35,268 nt of DNA. It comes from Brevundimonas sp. GTDB taxonomy: Bacteria; Pseudomonadota; Alphaproteobacteria; Caulobacterales; Caulobacteraceae. Positions 26,442-35,252 of the stretch are shown piece by piece. The notes below the pieces were generated by a model. It was not told the origin of the DNA. It saw only the letters and a list, made by a program, of their open reading frames with translations, and searched no databases. The DNA lies in the NCBI GenBank assembly GCA_020253595.1, contig JADCBH010000372.1, forward strand, positions 1-35,268. Direction: 5' to 3'. The stretch's first letter is position 1; each line of letters starts with the position of its first letter. The translations under genes and the position numbers were made by a program.

Positions 26442-27941
26442 ATGCTTAAGCCCCGTCAGGACCTGGTCCCGAATACGTTCGAGTACGAGACTACGGCGCT
26501 GGTGAAGCCCACAGGGTTCCGTGAGTACGATGCGCGCTGGATCCTGGAAAAGGAGATCAATCTCCTCGGGATTCAGGCCCTTGGCCTGGCGATCGCCACC
26601 TTCGTCCACGAGCAGGGTGTGAAGCCCCGGATCGTCGTCGGCCACGACTTCCGATCCTATTCCTCGACGGTGAAGCACGCCCTGATCATCGGCTTGATGG
26701 AGGGTGGCATGGAGGTGCTCGACGTCGGTCTGGCCCTGTCGCCCATGGCCTACTTTGGCCAGTTCGCGCTCGAAGCGCCCTGCGTGGCCATGGTCACCGC
26801 CAGCCACAATGAAAACGGCTGGACCGGGGTCAAGATGGGCACCAATCCGCCGGTTACCTTCGGCCCCGAGGAGATCGGGCGGCTGAAGGAGATCGTGCTG
26901 TCCGGGACGGGTGTTCCCCGGCCCGGCGGTCGCATTGAGCGGGTGGAGAACTTTCGGGAACGCTACCTTCAGGAGGTGGTCGGGGACATCAAGCTGAAGC
27001 GCCCGCTGAAAGTGGTCTGCGCCACCGGCAACGGCACGGCCGGTGCCTTCGCCCCCGAAGCCCTGCGGCGCATGGGTGCCGACGTGATCGAGATGGATGC
27101 CGATCTCGATTGGAGCTTCCCCAAGTACAATCCGAACCCTGAGGACCACGCCATGCTGGTCCAGATGGCGCAAAAGGTCAGGGAGACCGGGGCGGACCTG
27201 GCGCTCGGCTTCGACGGCGATGGCGATCGCTGCGGCGTGGTCGACGACACGGGCGAAGAGATTTTTGCCGACAAGATCGGCCTGCTGCTGGCGCGCGACC
27301 TGTCGGCGCTGCACGCCAATGCGACCTTTGTCGTCGATGTGAAGTCGACGGGGCTCTACAAGACCGACGAGGTCCTGGCGGCCAACGGCGCGACCACCGT
27401 CTACTGGAAGACCGGCCACAGCTACATCAAGCGCAAGACTGCGGAACTCGGCGCACTGGCCGGATTCGAGAAGTCGGGCCACTTCTTTCTCGCCGACCCG
27501 ATCGGGCGCGGATACGACGACGGCCTGGTGGCGGCGGCGGCCGTTCTGCAGATGCTGGATCGCAATCCTGGCAAGCGCCTGTCCGAACTGAAGCGGGCGC
27601 TGCCCGACGCCTGGACCAGCTTGACCATGTCGCCCCACTGCGACGACGAGCTGAAGTACGACGTCCTGGCCAGGATCGTGGCGGAGTATGAGGCCCAGGC
27701 GGCAGCCGGCGGATCGATCCTTGGGCGCAGGATCGTCGAGGTCATCACCGTCAATGGAGCCCGTGTCCATCTGGAAGACGGGTCGTGGGTCCTGGTGCGT
27801 GCCTCCTCCAACAAGCCCGAGCTGGTGGTGGTGGTCGAAAGCATGCGCTCCGAGGATGACATGCGCGCCCTGTTCCGGGAGGAAGTGAAGCCGCGCCTGG
27901 CCCGTTACCCAGAGGTCGGGGCCTACAACCAGGAAATCTAG
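26442..27941 (+). CDS. Phosphomannomutase/phosphoglucomutase
   Basis: 499 residues of the alpha-D-phosphohexomutase superfamily, which moves phosphate between C6 and C1 of mannose or glucose for surface polysaccharide precursors. The phosphoserine loop is TASHNENG (S121), a variant of the common TASHNP. The metal-binding loop is FDGDGDR (D258, D260, D262). The sugar-binding loop is GFEKSGHFF (GEMSGH in many relatives), and the C-terminal phosphate-binding part includes RASSNKPELVVVVES. Dual specificity is usual in this group and cannot be resolved here. ATG 26442 has ribosome site AGAGGA and its own promoter. Its stop shares CTAG with the stop of the histidine kinase. Confidence 0.93.
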   Translation: MLKPRQDLVPNTFEYETTALVKPTGFREYDARWILEKEINLLGIQALGLAIATFVHEQGVKPRIVVGHDFRSYSSTVKHALIIGLMEGGMEVLDVGLALSPMAYFGQFALEAPCVAMVTASHNENGWTGVKMGTNPPVTFGPEEIGRLKEIVLSGTGVPRPGGRIERVENFRERYLQEVVGDIKLKRPLKVVCATGNGTAGAFAPEALRRMGADVIEMDADLDWSFPKYNPNPEDHAMLVQMAQKVRETGADLALGFDGDGDRCGVVDDTGEEIFADKIGLLLARDLSALHANATFVVDVKSTGLYKTDEVLAANGATTVYWKTGHSYIKRKTAELGALAGFEKSGHFFLADPIGRGYDDGLVAAAAVLQMLDRNPGKRLSELKRALPDAWTSLTMSPHCDDELKYDVLARIVAEYEAQAAAGGSILGRRIVEVITVNGARVHLEDGSWVLVRASSNKPELVVVVESMRSEDDMRALFREEVKPRLARYPEVGAYNQEI

Positions 27942-29398
27942 GCAGCCGAACCTGCTGGCAGCCGCAGCTCGAAGGTCGTGCCGGTCGGTCCGGTCTCGAC
28001 CAGACGAAGATCGCCGCCGTGGTTGGCCGCCAGCTCGCGCGAGATGGTCAGGCCCAGTCCGGTGCCGTCGGACCCGCTGCCGCTGACGAAGGGTTCGAAC
28101 AGGCGTTCGGAAAGGCGCGGCGGAATGCCCGGACCGTCGTCCGAAAGGCGAATGACGCTCCAGCCCGGCTCCTCCGACGCGGCGACCGTGATGGAGCCCA
28201 GCGACCCGCGCCGGCCGGGCTTGCGGGTCGGATCGGTCTCGATGGCCTGTCGGGCGTTGCGCATCAGATTGACCAGGATGCGATGCAGCTGGTCGCCGTC
28301 GGCCTGAACCATGAACCGGGAGGGAATGTCCCGGACGAGCCGGACGCCGGTCGGTTCGAGCCCCGCGTCCTCCGCAGCCGCACTGACCGCCGACGTCAGG
28401 GCGAGGCGATCCAGGACAGGTGCGGGCTCTTCGGACTTGCCGTAGTCGAGCACATTGCGCGCCAGAGCGGCGGCGCGGCCGAGCGCCCGTTCCAGCCGGG
28501 GGAGCGCCTTGGCCACCTGGGGGTCGGGCGAGGCAGCCAGCCGTTCCGAGGCCATCTGGGCCGACGTGAGCATGTTCCTGAGGTCGTGGTTGATCTTGGC
28601 CACGGCCTGCCCAAGCGCGACGAGCCGTGCGCGGGACTTCAGGGACTGGCGCACTTCCTCCTGCATCCGCGCCAGTTCGCGCTCGACCCGGCCGATCTCG
28701 TCCTGACGATCCGAAGGTTCAGGTCCGGGCTGGAGCGGGTCGGCGGCGAAACCCTCGATGGAGCGGGTCACCCGGCGCAAGGGGCGCAGGACAAGGAAGG
28801 CCAGACCCGCATAGAGCAGTCCGCCTGCCGCCGCAGAGATCAGCAGGGAGAAGATCAGGGTGTTCAGCAGGAAGGCCCGCAGCTCCTGCTTGAGAGGCTC
28901 GGCCGGGGCGACGACGTCGATGAAGTCGCCAGACCGATAACGGGGCCCGGCCCGGACCCGGATGGACCGGTCCGGGTGGCCCATCAGGGTCTCGAACGGT
29001 TCCCAAAGCCGGGCCCCGGTGTTTCGGGCCCTCAGGTCGATGAAATCCGGTGCGCTGGGCAGATCGGGGGCGCGCAGAAGCTGGCTCATCACCCCTTGGT
29101 CCGAAATGGCGACGGCCGACACGCCGCCTATGCGCAGCAGCTGGTTCGCGGTCTCTTCGTCGACTGCGTTGTAGGGCAGGGCCTCGACCCCGACCGAGGC
29201 CAGCTCGGCCGCCTGAAGCCGGTCCTGCAACCAGGTCTCATGGAAGTTGGCGGCGTTGGGCAGCAGAATAAGGGCCTCGACCACCAGGGTGAACAACACC
29301 GTCAGGATCAGCAGGCGCGACTGCAAACCGTCCGGCGCGGTCGGCCGCCAGCGGCGGATCCTTTCCAGCAGGTCATTGAGCCGATCGCGCGGGGTCAT
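27938..29398 (-). CDS. Orphan membrane histidine kinase
   Basis: 486 residues. Transmembrane segments at about 29-47 and 177-204 enclose a periplasmic sensor of about 125 residues with no recognised fold. A HAMP-like linker follows (205-255). The phospho-acceptor is H271 in AKINHDLRNML, an HDLRN-type H-box rather than HELRTP. The ATPase has N box LVNLMRNARQA (about 375-385), G1 DDGPGIP (420-426) and G2 DGTGLGL (444-450). No response regulator is adjacent. It begins within the stop of the TVP38/TMEM64 gene (ATGA overlap), with ribosome site GGAGGGG, so the kinase is translated from the membrane protein's mRNA. Confidence 0.93.
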   Translation of the reverse strand: MTPRDRLNDLLERIRRWRPTAPDGLQSRLLILTVLFTLVVEALILLPNAANFHETWLQDRLQAAELASVGVEALPYNAVDEETANQLLRIGGVSAVAISDQGVMSQLLRAPDLPSAPDFIDLRARNTGARLWEPFETLMGHPDRSIRVRAGPRYRSGDFIDVVAPAEPLKQELRAFLLNTLIFSLLISAAAGGLLYAGLAFLVLRPLRRVTRSIEGFAADPLQPGPEPSDRQDEIGRVERELARMQEEVRQSLKSRARLVALGQAVAKINHDLRNMLTSAQMASERLAASPDPQVAKALPRLERALGRAAALARNVLDYGKSEEPAPVLDRLALTSAVSAAAEDAGLEPTGVRLVRDIPSRFMVQADGDQLHRILVNLMRNARQAIETDPTRKPGRRGSLGSITVAASEEPGWSVIRLSDDGPGIPPRLSERLFEPFVSGSGSDGTGLGLTISRELAANHGGDLRLVETGPTGTTFELRLPAGSAA

Positions 29399-30117
29399 GG
29401 CGCGGCCCCTCCAGGCAGGCGGCGCTGCACGGCCTTGAGCGCCAGGGGAAGGACGACCGCCAGGACGAATACGCCGAGCATCGGTGCCCAGAACTGGCCG
29501 AACAGGGCCTGAATGTCCGGGTCCGGGTCATTGACCAGAAGCATGTTCAGCCGCGCCCCGATCCAGCAGTAGATGATGTGAGCTGGCAAAAGGCCGATCA
29601 CCGTGGCGACAGAGTATGGCAGCAGCCGGACCGTCATCAGACCGGCGGCGACATTGATCATGTGGAACGGCACCACGACGGCCAGTCGGGAGGCCAGCAC
29701 ATACCAGAAGGTGTCCTTGTCGATGGTGGCGCACACCCTGGCGAACATCCCCTTGTCCACCTCAGCCCTGCGCCGCAGGTCCTCGCCCAAGGCCGAACGG
29801 GCCACGCCGTAGACGATCAGGGCCCCCACGGTCGCGGCGATGGCGGTCGAGACGCCCCCGACCCAGGGCCCGAACAGATAACCCGCCGTGATCGTCACGA
29901 AGAACACGCCGGGCACGACGCTGGCGGTCAACACGGCAAACACCGCCATCAGCGTCAACAGCGCCAGGATATAGCTGTCCGCCGCAAAGGCCCGAAGCGC
30001 GCCACCGTGGACCTTCAGTGTCTCCAGCGACAGGTAGCGATGCCAGCCCATGGAGAAGATCAGGGCGATGACGCCGGCGAGGATCAGAAGGGGGAGAAAC
30101 CGCGAAAGGCGCTTCAT
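29395..30117 (-). CDS. TVP38/TMEM64-family membrane protein
   Basis: 240 residues with about five to six hydrophobic segments. The family core is visible: ASVVPGVFFVTITAGYLFGPWVGGVSTAIAATVGALIVYGVARSALG, then the amphipathic FWYVLASRLAVVVPFHMINVAAGLMTVRLLPYSVATVIGLLP. This group (VTT domain, related to DedA) has been linked to lipid scrambling or undecaprenyl-phosphate flipping in other bacteria; the substrate here is not known. ATG 30117 has a GGAA ribosome site. GTG 30138 in frame is an alternative with poorer spacing. It is the first gene of a two-gene unit with the histidine kinase and is divergent from rpmH. Confidence 0.9.
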   Translation of the reverse strand: MKRLSRFLPLLILAGVIALIFSMGWHRYLSLETLKVHGGALRAFAADSYILALLTLMAVFAVLTASVVPGVFFVTITAGYLFGPWVGGVSTAIAATVGALIVYGVARSALGEDLRRRAEVDKGMFARVCATIDKDTFWYVLASRLAVVVPFHMINVAAGLMTVRLLPYSVATVIGLLPAHIIYCWIGARLNMLLVNDPDPDIQALFGQFWAPMLGVFVLAVVLPLALKAVQRRLPGGAAP

Positions 30118-30161
30118 AGTGATTCCAACGCCTGACACTCCGGCTCGGCGGCCCGCCGGCG

Positions 30162-30189
30162 TTGACAGCCAAGGCCTCCACCCTTATAC
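30162..30189 (+). promoter_or_regulatory. Strong promoter of the rpmH-rnpA-yidC cluster
   Basis: TTGACA (30162-30167), 16 nt, TTATAC (30184-30189). This is the best housekeeping match in the window. It predicts a start near 30196 and a leader of about 60 nt before rpmH, as expected for ribosomal protein transcription. Confidence 0.7.
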
Positions 30190-30255
30190 GCCCGCCCTTC
30201 CCGCGACGGACGCCTTGTCCGGCCGCGCAACCCTATTCTGACACAGGAGCCGACC

Positions 30256-30390
30256 GTGAAGCGGACCTATCAGCCGTCGCGACTCGTGCGCAAGCGCCGT
30301 CACGGCTTCCGTTCGCGGATGGCCACCAAGAACGGCGCGAAGATCGTCGCCCGCCGCCGCGCCAAGGGCCGCAAGCGCCTGACCGCCTAA
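30256..30390 (+). CDS. rpmH: Ribosomal protein L34
   Basis: 44 residues, the normal L34 length: [18 protein letters not shown], then [20 protein letters not shown] and RKRLTA. It is a very basic 50S protein buried in 23S rRNA. The start is GTG 30256 with ribosome site AGGAG (30245-30249), and the stop is TAA. It is the first gene of the conserved rpmH-rnpA-yidC order, 31 bases before rnpA. Confidence 0.98.
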   Translation: MKRTYQPSRLVRKRRHGFRSRMATKNGAKIVARRRAKGRKRLTA

Positions 30391-30421
30391 GCCCGACGTC
30401 CTCCCCGGACCGGGGAGGGAC

Positions 30422-30859
30422 ATGACTGACGCACCCACATTGCGACGCCTGACCAAGCGGCCCCAGTTCCTGGCGGCCGCCAAAGGCGTTGCTCTGGCGC
30501 GTGGCGCTGTCCTGATCCAGAGGCTCGACCGAGTGGATGAGGATCCGGCCATCGGCGTGGGGTTCACGGCGACCAGGAAGATTGGCGGGGCAGTGGTCCG
30601 CAACCGTGCCAAGCGTCGCCTGCGGGAGGCCGCCCGCGCTCTTCTTCCGATCCACGGCGTTCCCGGTTCCGACTATGTGCTGATCGCGCGTCAGGGCACG
30701 GCGGAGCGACCGTGGGAGCGTCTGCTTGACGATGTGGCGTCCGCCCTTACAAGGCTGGCGCAGCCGGGCCCGCCGGACCCCTCGCGTTCACGTGAACGCG
30801 CTCCCATCTGTGATCTTCCGACCGCCTTCCAGCCCGCCCAGGACGCCTCATCCGAATGA
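30422..30859 (+). CDS. rnpA: Ribonuclease P protein component with C-terminal extension
   Basis: 145 residues. RnpA binds the RNase P RNA and the pre-tRNA leader for 5' maturation. The family core runs from LTKRPQFLAAAKG to about residue 112, with the RNR motif in IGFTATRKIGG-type sequence followed by AVVRNRAKRRLREAAR and the strand DYVLIARQGT. The last 30 or so residues (from GPPDPSRS to DASSE) are extra, low-complexity and Pro/Arg-rich. An 18-bp palindrome lies inside this extension. ATG 30422 follows a GGGGAGGG ribosome site. The stop overlaps the yidC start as ATGA, leaving no space for yidD, which in many genomes lies between the two. Confidence 0.95.
   Translation: MTDAPTLRRLTKRPQFLAAAKGVALARGAVLIQRLDRVDEDPAIGVGFTATRKIGGAVVRNRAKRRLREAARALLPIHGVPGSDYVLIARQGTAERPWERLLDDVASALTRLAQPGPPDPSRSRERAPICDLPTAFQPAQDASSE
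30783..30800. promoter_or_regulatory. Perfect 18-bp palindrome upstream of yidC
   Basis: CGCGTTCACGTGAACGCG reads the same on both strands with no spacer. It lies in the coding region for the RnpA tail, 55 bases before the yidC ATG. Its length and symmetry fit a dimeric regulator site. No bound protein can be named. Confidence 0.45.
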
Positions 30860-32679
30860 AGAACGAGAACACGCGGAACATGGTGATCTTCGTCGTGGCG
30901 ACGGCGGTGATCCTGATCCTCTACCAGATCTTCATCCTGGGCCCGCAGGCGGAACAGCAGAGGGCCGCAGCCGAGGCCGCTGCCGCTTCGCAGACCGTGG
31001 ACGCCGCCAGCGAGCCGGCGCTGCCCGGCGCGGCTCCGGCCGAGTCGGCAGCGGTCTTCACCGAGGATCGCAGCGAGGCCCTGGGCACGGTCGCACGCGT
31101 TCCGATCCAGACGGGTAGCCTGCGCGGTTCCATGTCGCTGCAGGGCGGGCGGATCGACGACCTGTTCCTGACCCAATACGAAGAGGTGCAGGGCGAACCC
31201 GCACCGGTCGAGCTGTTCAGGCCCGCCGGCATGGAGCACGCCTTCCTCGCCCAGTTCGGCTGGACCGGCCAGAACATCGCCGGCGGTGTTCCGGGACCCA
31301 ATACTGTCTGGCGGTTGACCGATGGATCGACGCTGACGCCTTCCACGCCGGTCACCTTGACGTGGGACAACGGGCAGGGTCTGCGCTTCACCCGGGTGGT
31401 GTCGGTCGATGAGAACTACATGTTCACCCTGACCGATACGGTCGCCAACCTGGGGACGACGCCGATCGTCATCGCCCCCTATGGCCGCATCGAGCGCCAG
31501 GGCGTGCCGGAGACACTCGGCAAGAATCAGATTCTGCACGAAGGCGGGATTGGCACCTTTGGCGAGCCAGGCGGCTACACCACGACCCAGTTGAAGTACG
31601 GCGACTGGACAAAGAAGCCCCGCGAGCAGTTCGAGTCGATCGGCGGTTGGCTTGGGATCACCGACAAGTATTGGCTGGCGGCCTTGATTCCGGATCAGAA
31701 CGAGACGGTCGAGGCCGAGTTCGTGGCGCGCGACGCCAATGGCCTGCAGATGCGCGAGGCCCGCCTGCTGGGGGAAGCCCGCACCATCAACCCGGGCCGC
31801 CAGATCACCGAAGAGCAGCGCCTGTTCGCCGGTGCCAAGAGAAACGAGATCCTGGCCGGATACGAGAAGGAGCTCGGCCTGCCGCGCTTCGTCTACGCGA
31901 TCGACTGGGGTTTCCTGTTCTTCCTGACGCGGCCGATCTTCCTGCTGGTGCACTTCTTCCAGGGGCTGGTCGGCAACTTCGGCGTGGCCATCCTGCTGCT
32001 GACGCTCACGATCAAGCTCATCATGTTCCCGCTGGCGAACAAGAGCTACGAGAGCCTGTCGAAGATGCGCAAGCTCCAGCCGCAGATGGAGAAAATCAAG
32101 ACGCAGTTCAAAGACGATCCGCAGAAGCAGCAGCAGGAGACGATGGCGCTCTATCAGCGCGAGAAGATCAATCCGCTGGCCGGCTGCCTGCCCATCCTGG
32201 TTCAGATTCCGGTCTTCTACGCCCTCTACAAGGTGCTGTTCGTCACCATCGAGATGCGGCATGCGCCCTTCTTCGGCTGGATCCGCGACTTGTCTGCGCC
32301 TGACCCGACCAACATCTGGACCCTGTTCGGCCTGATCCCGTGGGATCCGGGTTCCATTCCGCTGTTGGGCTCTCTGCTGGTCAACTCGGGCGGTGGCTTC
32401 ACCCTGGGACTTAGCGTGCTCGCCATCTTCTACGGCTTCACCATGTGGCTGCAGCAGGCGATGAACCCGCCGATGCCAGACCCGGTGCAGCGCCAGATCT
32501 TTGCCTGGATGCCGGTGATCTTCACCTTCATCATGGCCGTCTTCCCGGCAGGTCTGCTGGTCTACTGGGCGTGGAACAACGTGCTGTCGATCGCCCAGCA
32601 GTATTTCATCATGAACCGCTTCGGTGCCGAGAATCCGATCGACGACTTCATCGCCAAGCTGAAGAGCAAGGCGGCCTAG
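30856..32679 (+). CDS. yidC: Membrane protein insertase YidC
   Basis: 607 residues, the length of Gram-negative YidC. It inserts and folds inner-membrane proteins alone or with SecYEG. Transmembrane segment 1 is about residues 8-28 ([19 protein letters not shown]). A large periplasmic P1 beta-domain follows (about 60-350). The conserved insertase core starts near [18 protein letters not shown] and includes the cytosolic hairpin [21 protein letters not shown], then [21 protein letters not shown]. The last segment holds [20 protein letters not shown]. The gene overlaps rnpA by 4 bases and is followed after 52 bases by engB. Confidence 0.97.
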   Translation: MKNENTRNMVIFVVATAVILILYQIFILGPQAEQQRAAAEAAAASQTVDAASEPALPGAAPAESAAVFTEDRSEALGTVARVPIQTGSLRGSMSLQGGRIDDLFLTQYEEVQGEPAPVELFRPAGMEHAFLAQFGWTGQNIAGGVPGPNTVWRLTDGSTLTPSTPVTLTWDNGQGLRFTRVVSVDENYMFTLTDTVANLGTTPIVIAPYGRIERQGVPETLGKNQILHEGGIGTFGEPGGYTTTQLKYGDWTKKPREQFESIGGWLGITDKYWLAALIPDQNETVEAEFVARDANGLQMREARLLGEARTINPGRQITEEQRLFAGAKRNEILAGYEKELGLPRFVYAIDWGFLFFLTRPIFLLVHFFQGLVGNFGVAILLLTLTIKLIMFPLANKSYESLSKMRKLQPQMEKIKTQFKDDPQKQQQETMALYQREKINPLAGCLPILVQIPVFYALYKVLFVTIEMRHAPFFGWIRDLSAPDPTNIWTLFGLIPWDPGSIPLLGSLLVNSGGGFTLGLSVLAIFYGFTMWLQQAMNPPMPDPVQRQIFAWMPVIFTFIMAVFPAGLLVYWAWNNVLSIAQQYFIMNRFGAENPIDDFIAKLKSKAA

Positions 32680-32731
32680 TGCGCACGATCGGGCCCGAAC
32701 TCCGGCGGCCACTTTTCGGGATCGCGCGTCC

Positions 32732-33391
32732 GTGATCGAGCCGGTCTCGATCTCGGAGTACTCGGACGAGGAGATCGAGGCTGCACGCGTGCTGTTCGCC
32801 CGCCCGGCCACCTTCGTCATGGGCTGCGCCAAGATCGAGCAGCTGCCGGATCCGGACCTGCCCGAGATCGCGTTCGCCGGGCGCTCCAACGTCGGCAAAT
32901 CCAGCCTGATCAACGGCCTGGTCGGCATGCACAAGCTGGCGAGGGCGTCGAACGAGCCGGGCCGGACGCGCGAGGTCAATTTCTTTGACCTCGACGGCAA
33001 GATGCGGCTGGTCGACCTGCCCGGCTATGGCTGGGCCAAGGCATCGAAGTCGACGGTGAAGCAGTTCCAGAACCTGGGCAGGGACTATCTGCGCGGGCGT
33101 GTGACCCTGAAGCGGGTCTATCTCCTGATCGACAGCCGCCACGGCCTGAAGTCGGTCGACACCGAGGCGCTGGACGCCCTCGATCTCGCCGCCGTCAGCT
33201 ATCAGATCGTCATGACCAAAGCTGACAAGATCAAGGCGCACGAGCGCGAGACGGTGCGTGAGGCGACGCTCAAGGCCATCTCAAAGCGGCCGGCGGCGTT
33301 TCCCGCGGTTGCCGTGACCTCGGCCGAGAAGGGCATTGGCCTGCCTGAACTGCGCGCCGAGATCATGCGCACGACAGAGGTCGTGCTCTAG
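32732..33391 (+). CDS. engB: Ribosome-biogenesis GTPase EngB (YsxC/YihA)
   Basis: A 219-residue essential GTPase for late 50S assembly. G1 GRSNVGKSS is at about 50-58, the G2 region has [13 protein letters not shown]3 is [10 protein letters not shown]4 is TKADK and G5 is [11 protein letters not shown] 32732 has a weak ribosome site. It is retained because the next ATG in frame, 29 codons later, would remove the conserved N-terminal helix ([19 protein letters not shown]). It is the last gene of the rpmH-rnpA-yidC group, and its stop shares CTAG with the TauE/SafE stop. Confidence 0.96.
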   Translation: MIEPVSISEYSDEEIEAARVLFARPATFVMGCAKIEQLPDPDLPEIAFAGRSNVGKSSLINGLVGMHKLARASNEPGRTREVNFFDLDGKMRLVDLPGYGWAKASKSTVKQFQNLGRDYLRGRVTLKRVYLLIDSRHGLKSVDTEALDALDLAAVSYQIVMTKADKIKAHERETVREATLKAISKRPAAFPAVAVTSAEKGIGLPELRAEIMRTTEVVL

Positions 33392-34167
33392 CCCAGCACG
33401 CCCGCCAGCTGCAGGCCCTGGAAGCCCGCCAGCAGGACCAGAAGGCCACCGACCCCATAGGTCAGGGCGCGACGCGGTAGCCGTTTGGTGATCCAGCCGG
33501 CGAAGGGTGCCGCCAGAAGCCCGCCCACGACCAATCCGCCAACAGCAGCAGCATGGTTGTTGAGTGCCCCCGCGTCCTCCCAGTGACCTGTGACCAGGGC
33601 CCAGACGAAGGTTGCGGAAATGGCAACGGTCACAAAGAACTCAGCGGTGTTGACCGTGCCGATGGCCCGACGGGGCTCGGCCCCGGCGCCGACCATCGTG
33701 GAGGACACGGTCGGGCCCCATCCGCCGCCGCCGATCGCGTCGAGGAAGCCTCCGATCAGGCCGAGGGGGGCAACGTTCCAACGGCGGATGCGGCGCGGCG
33801 TGATGTCTTGCCTCGCGCGCCAGAGAATGTAGAGCCCCATGCTGGCCAGATAGGCGACGATGAAGGGCTTGATGATGTCTCCGTCGATGCCCGCCAGCAC
33901 ATAGGCCCCCAGCACGCCGCCGATCATGCCGGCAATGGCCAGTGGGACGAACAGCCGCCACTCCACGTTCTTGTGCCAGACATGGGAACTGGCGGAGGCG
34001 GCGGTGGTGAAGACCTCGGCACCGTGGACGCTGGCTGACGCCATTGCGGGCGGGACACCCAGCGCCAGCAGCACGGACGAGGAGATGACGCCATAGGCCA
34101 TGCCCAGCGCGCCATCGACGGCCTGCGCGAGGGCGCCTACCAGCAGAAACAGCAGAAAGGTGTCCAT
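33388..34167 (-). CDS. TauE/SafE-family permease
   Basis: 259 residues with about eight transmembrane segments in two homologous halves. The N-terminal half has the family hallmark [21 protein letters not shown] and [17 protein letters not shown]. The second half repeats it as [27 protein letters not shown] and [13 protein letters not shown]. Members move sulfite, sulfoacetate or other small organic anions; no sulfur-metabolism gene is nearby, so the substrate is unknown. ATG 34167 is preceded by GGGGGCTGA. It is divergent from prfA. Confidence 0.92.
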   Translation of the reverse strand: MDTFLLFLLVGALAQAVDGALGMAYGVISSSVLLALGVPPAMASASVHGAEVFTTAASASSHVWHKNVEWRLFVPLAIAGMIGGVLGAYVLAGIDGDIIKPFIVAYLASMGLYILWRARQDITPRRIRRWNVAPLGLIGGFLDAIGGGGWGPTVSSTMVGAGAEPRRAIGTVNTAEFFVTVAISATFVWALVTGHWEDAGALNNHAAAVGGLVVGGLLAAPFAGWITKRLPRRALTYGVGGLLVLLAGFQGLQLAGVLG

Positions 34168-34348
34168 TCAGCCCCCGGCATGACGGCCCCGGGTGCCGCC
34201 ACGGCTGAGCTAATGCGCCAGACCGACCGGGGTAACTGTTGATGACGGCGATGTTATCGGCCGTGACGGGCCGAGCCGGCTGCATCGACAGGCGGGATGG
34301 CCCGCGATATGGGTCCGGCCCTTCGACGCACCCGAGATTTCAGCCCCC

Positions 34349-35252
34349 TTGCGCCTGCCCCAGTCCAAGCTCGATCAGGTCCTTGACCGCTTCCACCAGG
34401 TGGAGGCGCGCATGGGCGCGGCCACCGACGGTCAGGAGATCGTCCGGCTGTCCAAGGAGCACGCCGAGATGAAGCCGGTGGCCGACGCGGTGACGGCTCT
34501 GGCCCGGGCGCGGGCGGAGATCGAGGACCTGAAGGCGATGGCCTCGGATCCGGAGATGGCGGCGCTGGCGCAAGACGAACTGCGGACACTGAACGATCGG
34601 CTGCCGGACATGGAACGCGATGTCGCCCTGTTGCTGGCACCGCGCGACGCCGATGAGAACGCCTCGGCGGTGCTGGAGGTGCGGGCCGGCACCGGGGGCG
34701 ACGAGGCGGCCCTGTTCGCCGGCGACCTGTTCCGCATGTACAGCCGCTATGCCTCAGCGCGCGGCTGGCGGGTCGAGCTGGACAGCGCCACCGAGGGCGA
34801 GGCCGGGGGCTACAAGGAGATCATCGCCACCGTCACGGGCGATGGTGTGTTCGGGCGGTTGAAGTTCGAAAGTGGCGTCCACCGCGTCCAGCGCGTGCCG
34901 GTGACCGAGGCCGGCGGGCGAATTCATACGTCCGCTGCGACCGTCGCGGTTCTGCCCGAAGTCGAGGACGTGGAGATCGAGATCCACGACAAGGATATCC
35001 GCATCGACACCTATCGCAGCTCGGGCTCGGGCGGCCAGCACGTCAACAAGACGGATTCGGCCGTGCGCATCACCCACCTGCCGACGGGCATTGTGGTGAC
35101 GTCCTCCGAGAAGTCCCAGCACGTCAACCGCGACAAGGCGATGAAGAACCTGCGGGTCCGCCTGTACGACCTGAAGCGTCAGGAAAAGGACCAGGCGCGG
35201 TCCGATGCACGAAAATCCCAGGTCGGCTCCGGCGATCGGTCCGAGCGCATCC
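34349..35252 (+). CDS. prfA: Peptide chain release factor 1, truncated at the contig end
   Basis: RF1 reads UAA and UAG stops and triggers peptide release. About 301 of the usual 355-360 residues are present. The start is TTG 34349 ([23 protein letters not shown], read with initiator Met). No ATG or GTG lies in frame nearby and no ribosome site is evident, but the N-terminus matches alphaproteobacterial RF1. The PxT stop-reading motif is PVT in [21 protein letters not shown], marking RF1 rather than RF2. The catalytic GGQ is in [16 protein letters not shown] (about 228-230). The real sequence ends after SERI and one base of the next codon; family members continue RTYN. The remaining bases are adapter. 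The prmC gene probably follows in the genome (inference). Confidence 0.95.

Noticed and set aside
25572-27770. Extension of the gpmA frame upstream across the phosphomannomutase gene
   Set aside because: The true start is ATG 26285 with a good ribosome site. The upstream part is antisense to the phosphomannomutase gene and has no recognisable domain.
30691-33000. 769-codon minus-strand frame opposite rnpA-yidC-engB
   Set aside because: It is antisense to three firmly identified genes and rich in Arg/Gln/His, as expected for a shadow frame.
34239-34348. Short leader peptide upstream of prfA
   Set aside because: The small frame simply runs into prfA out of frame, with no ribosome site or attenuator-like structure.
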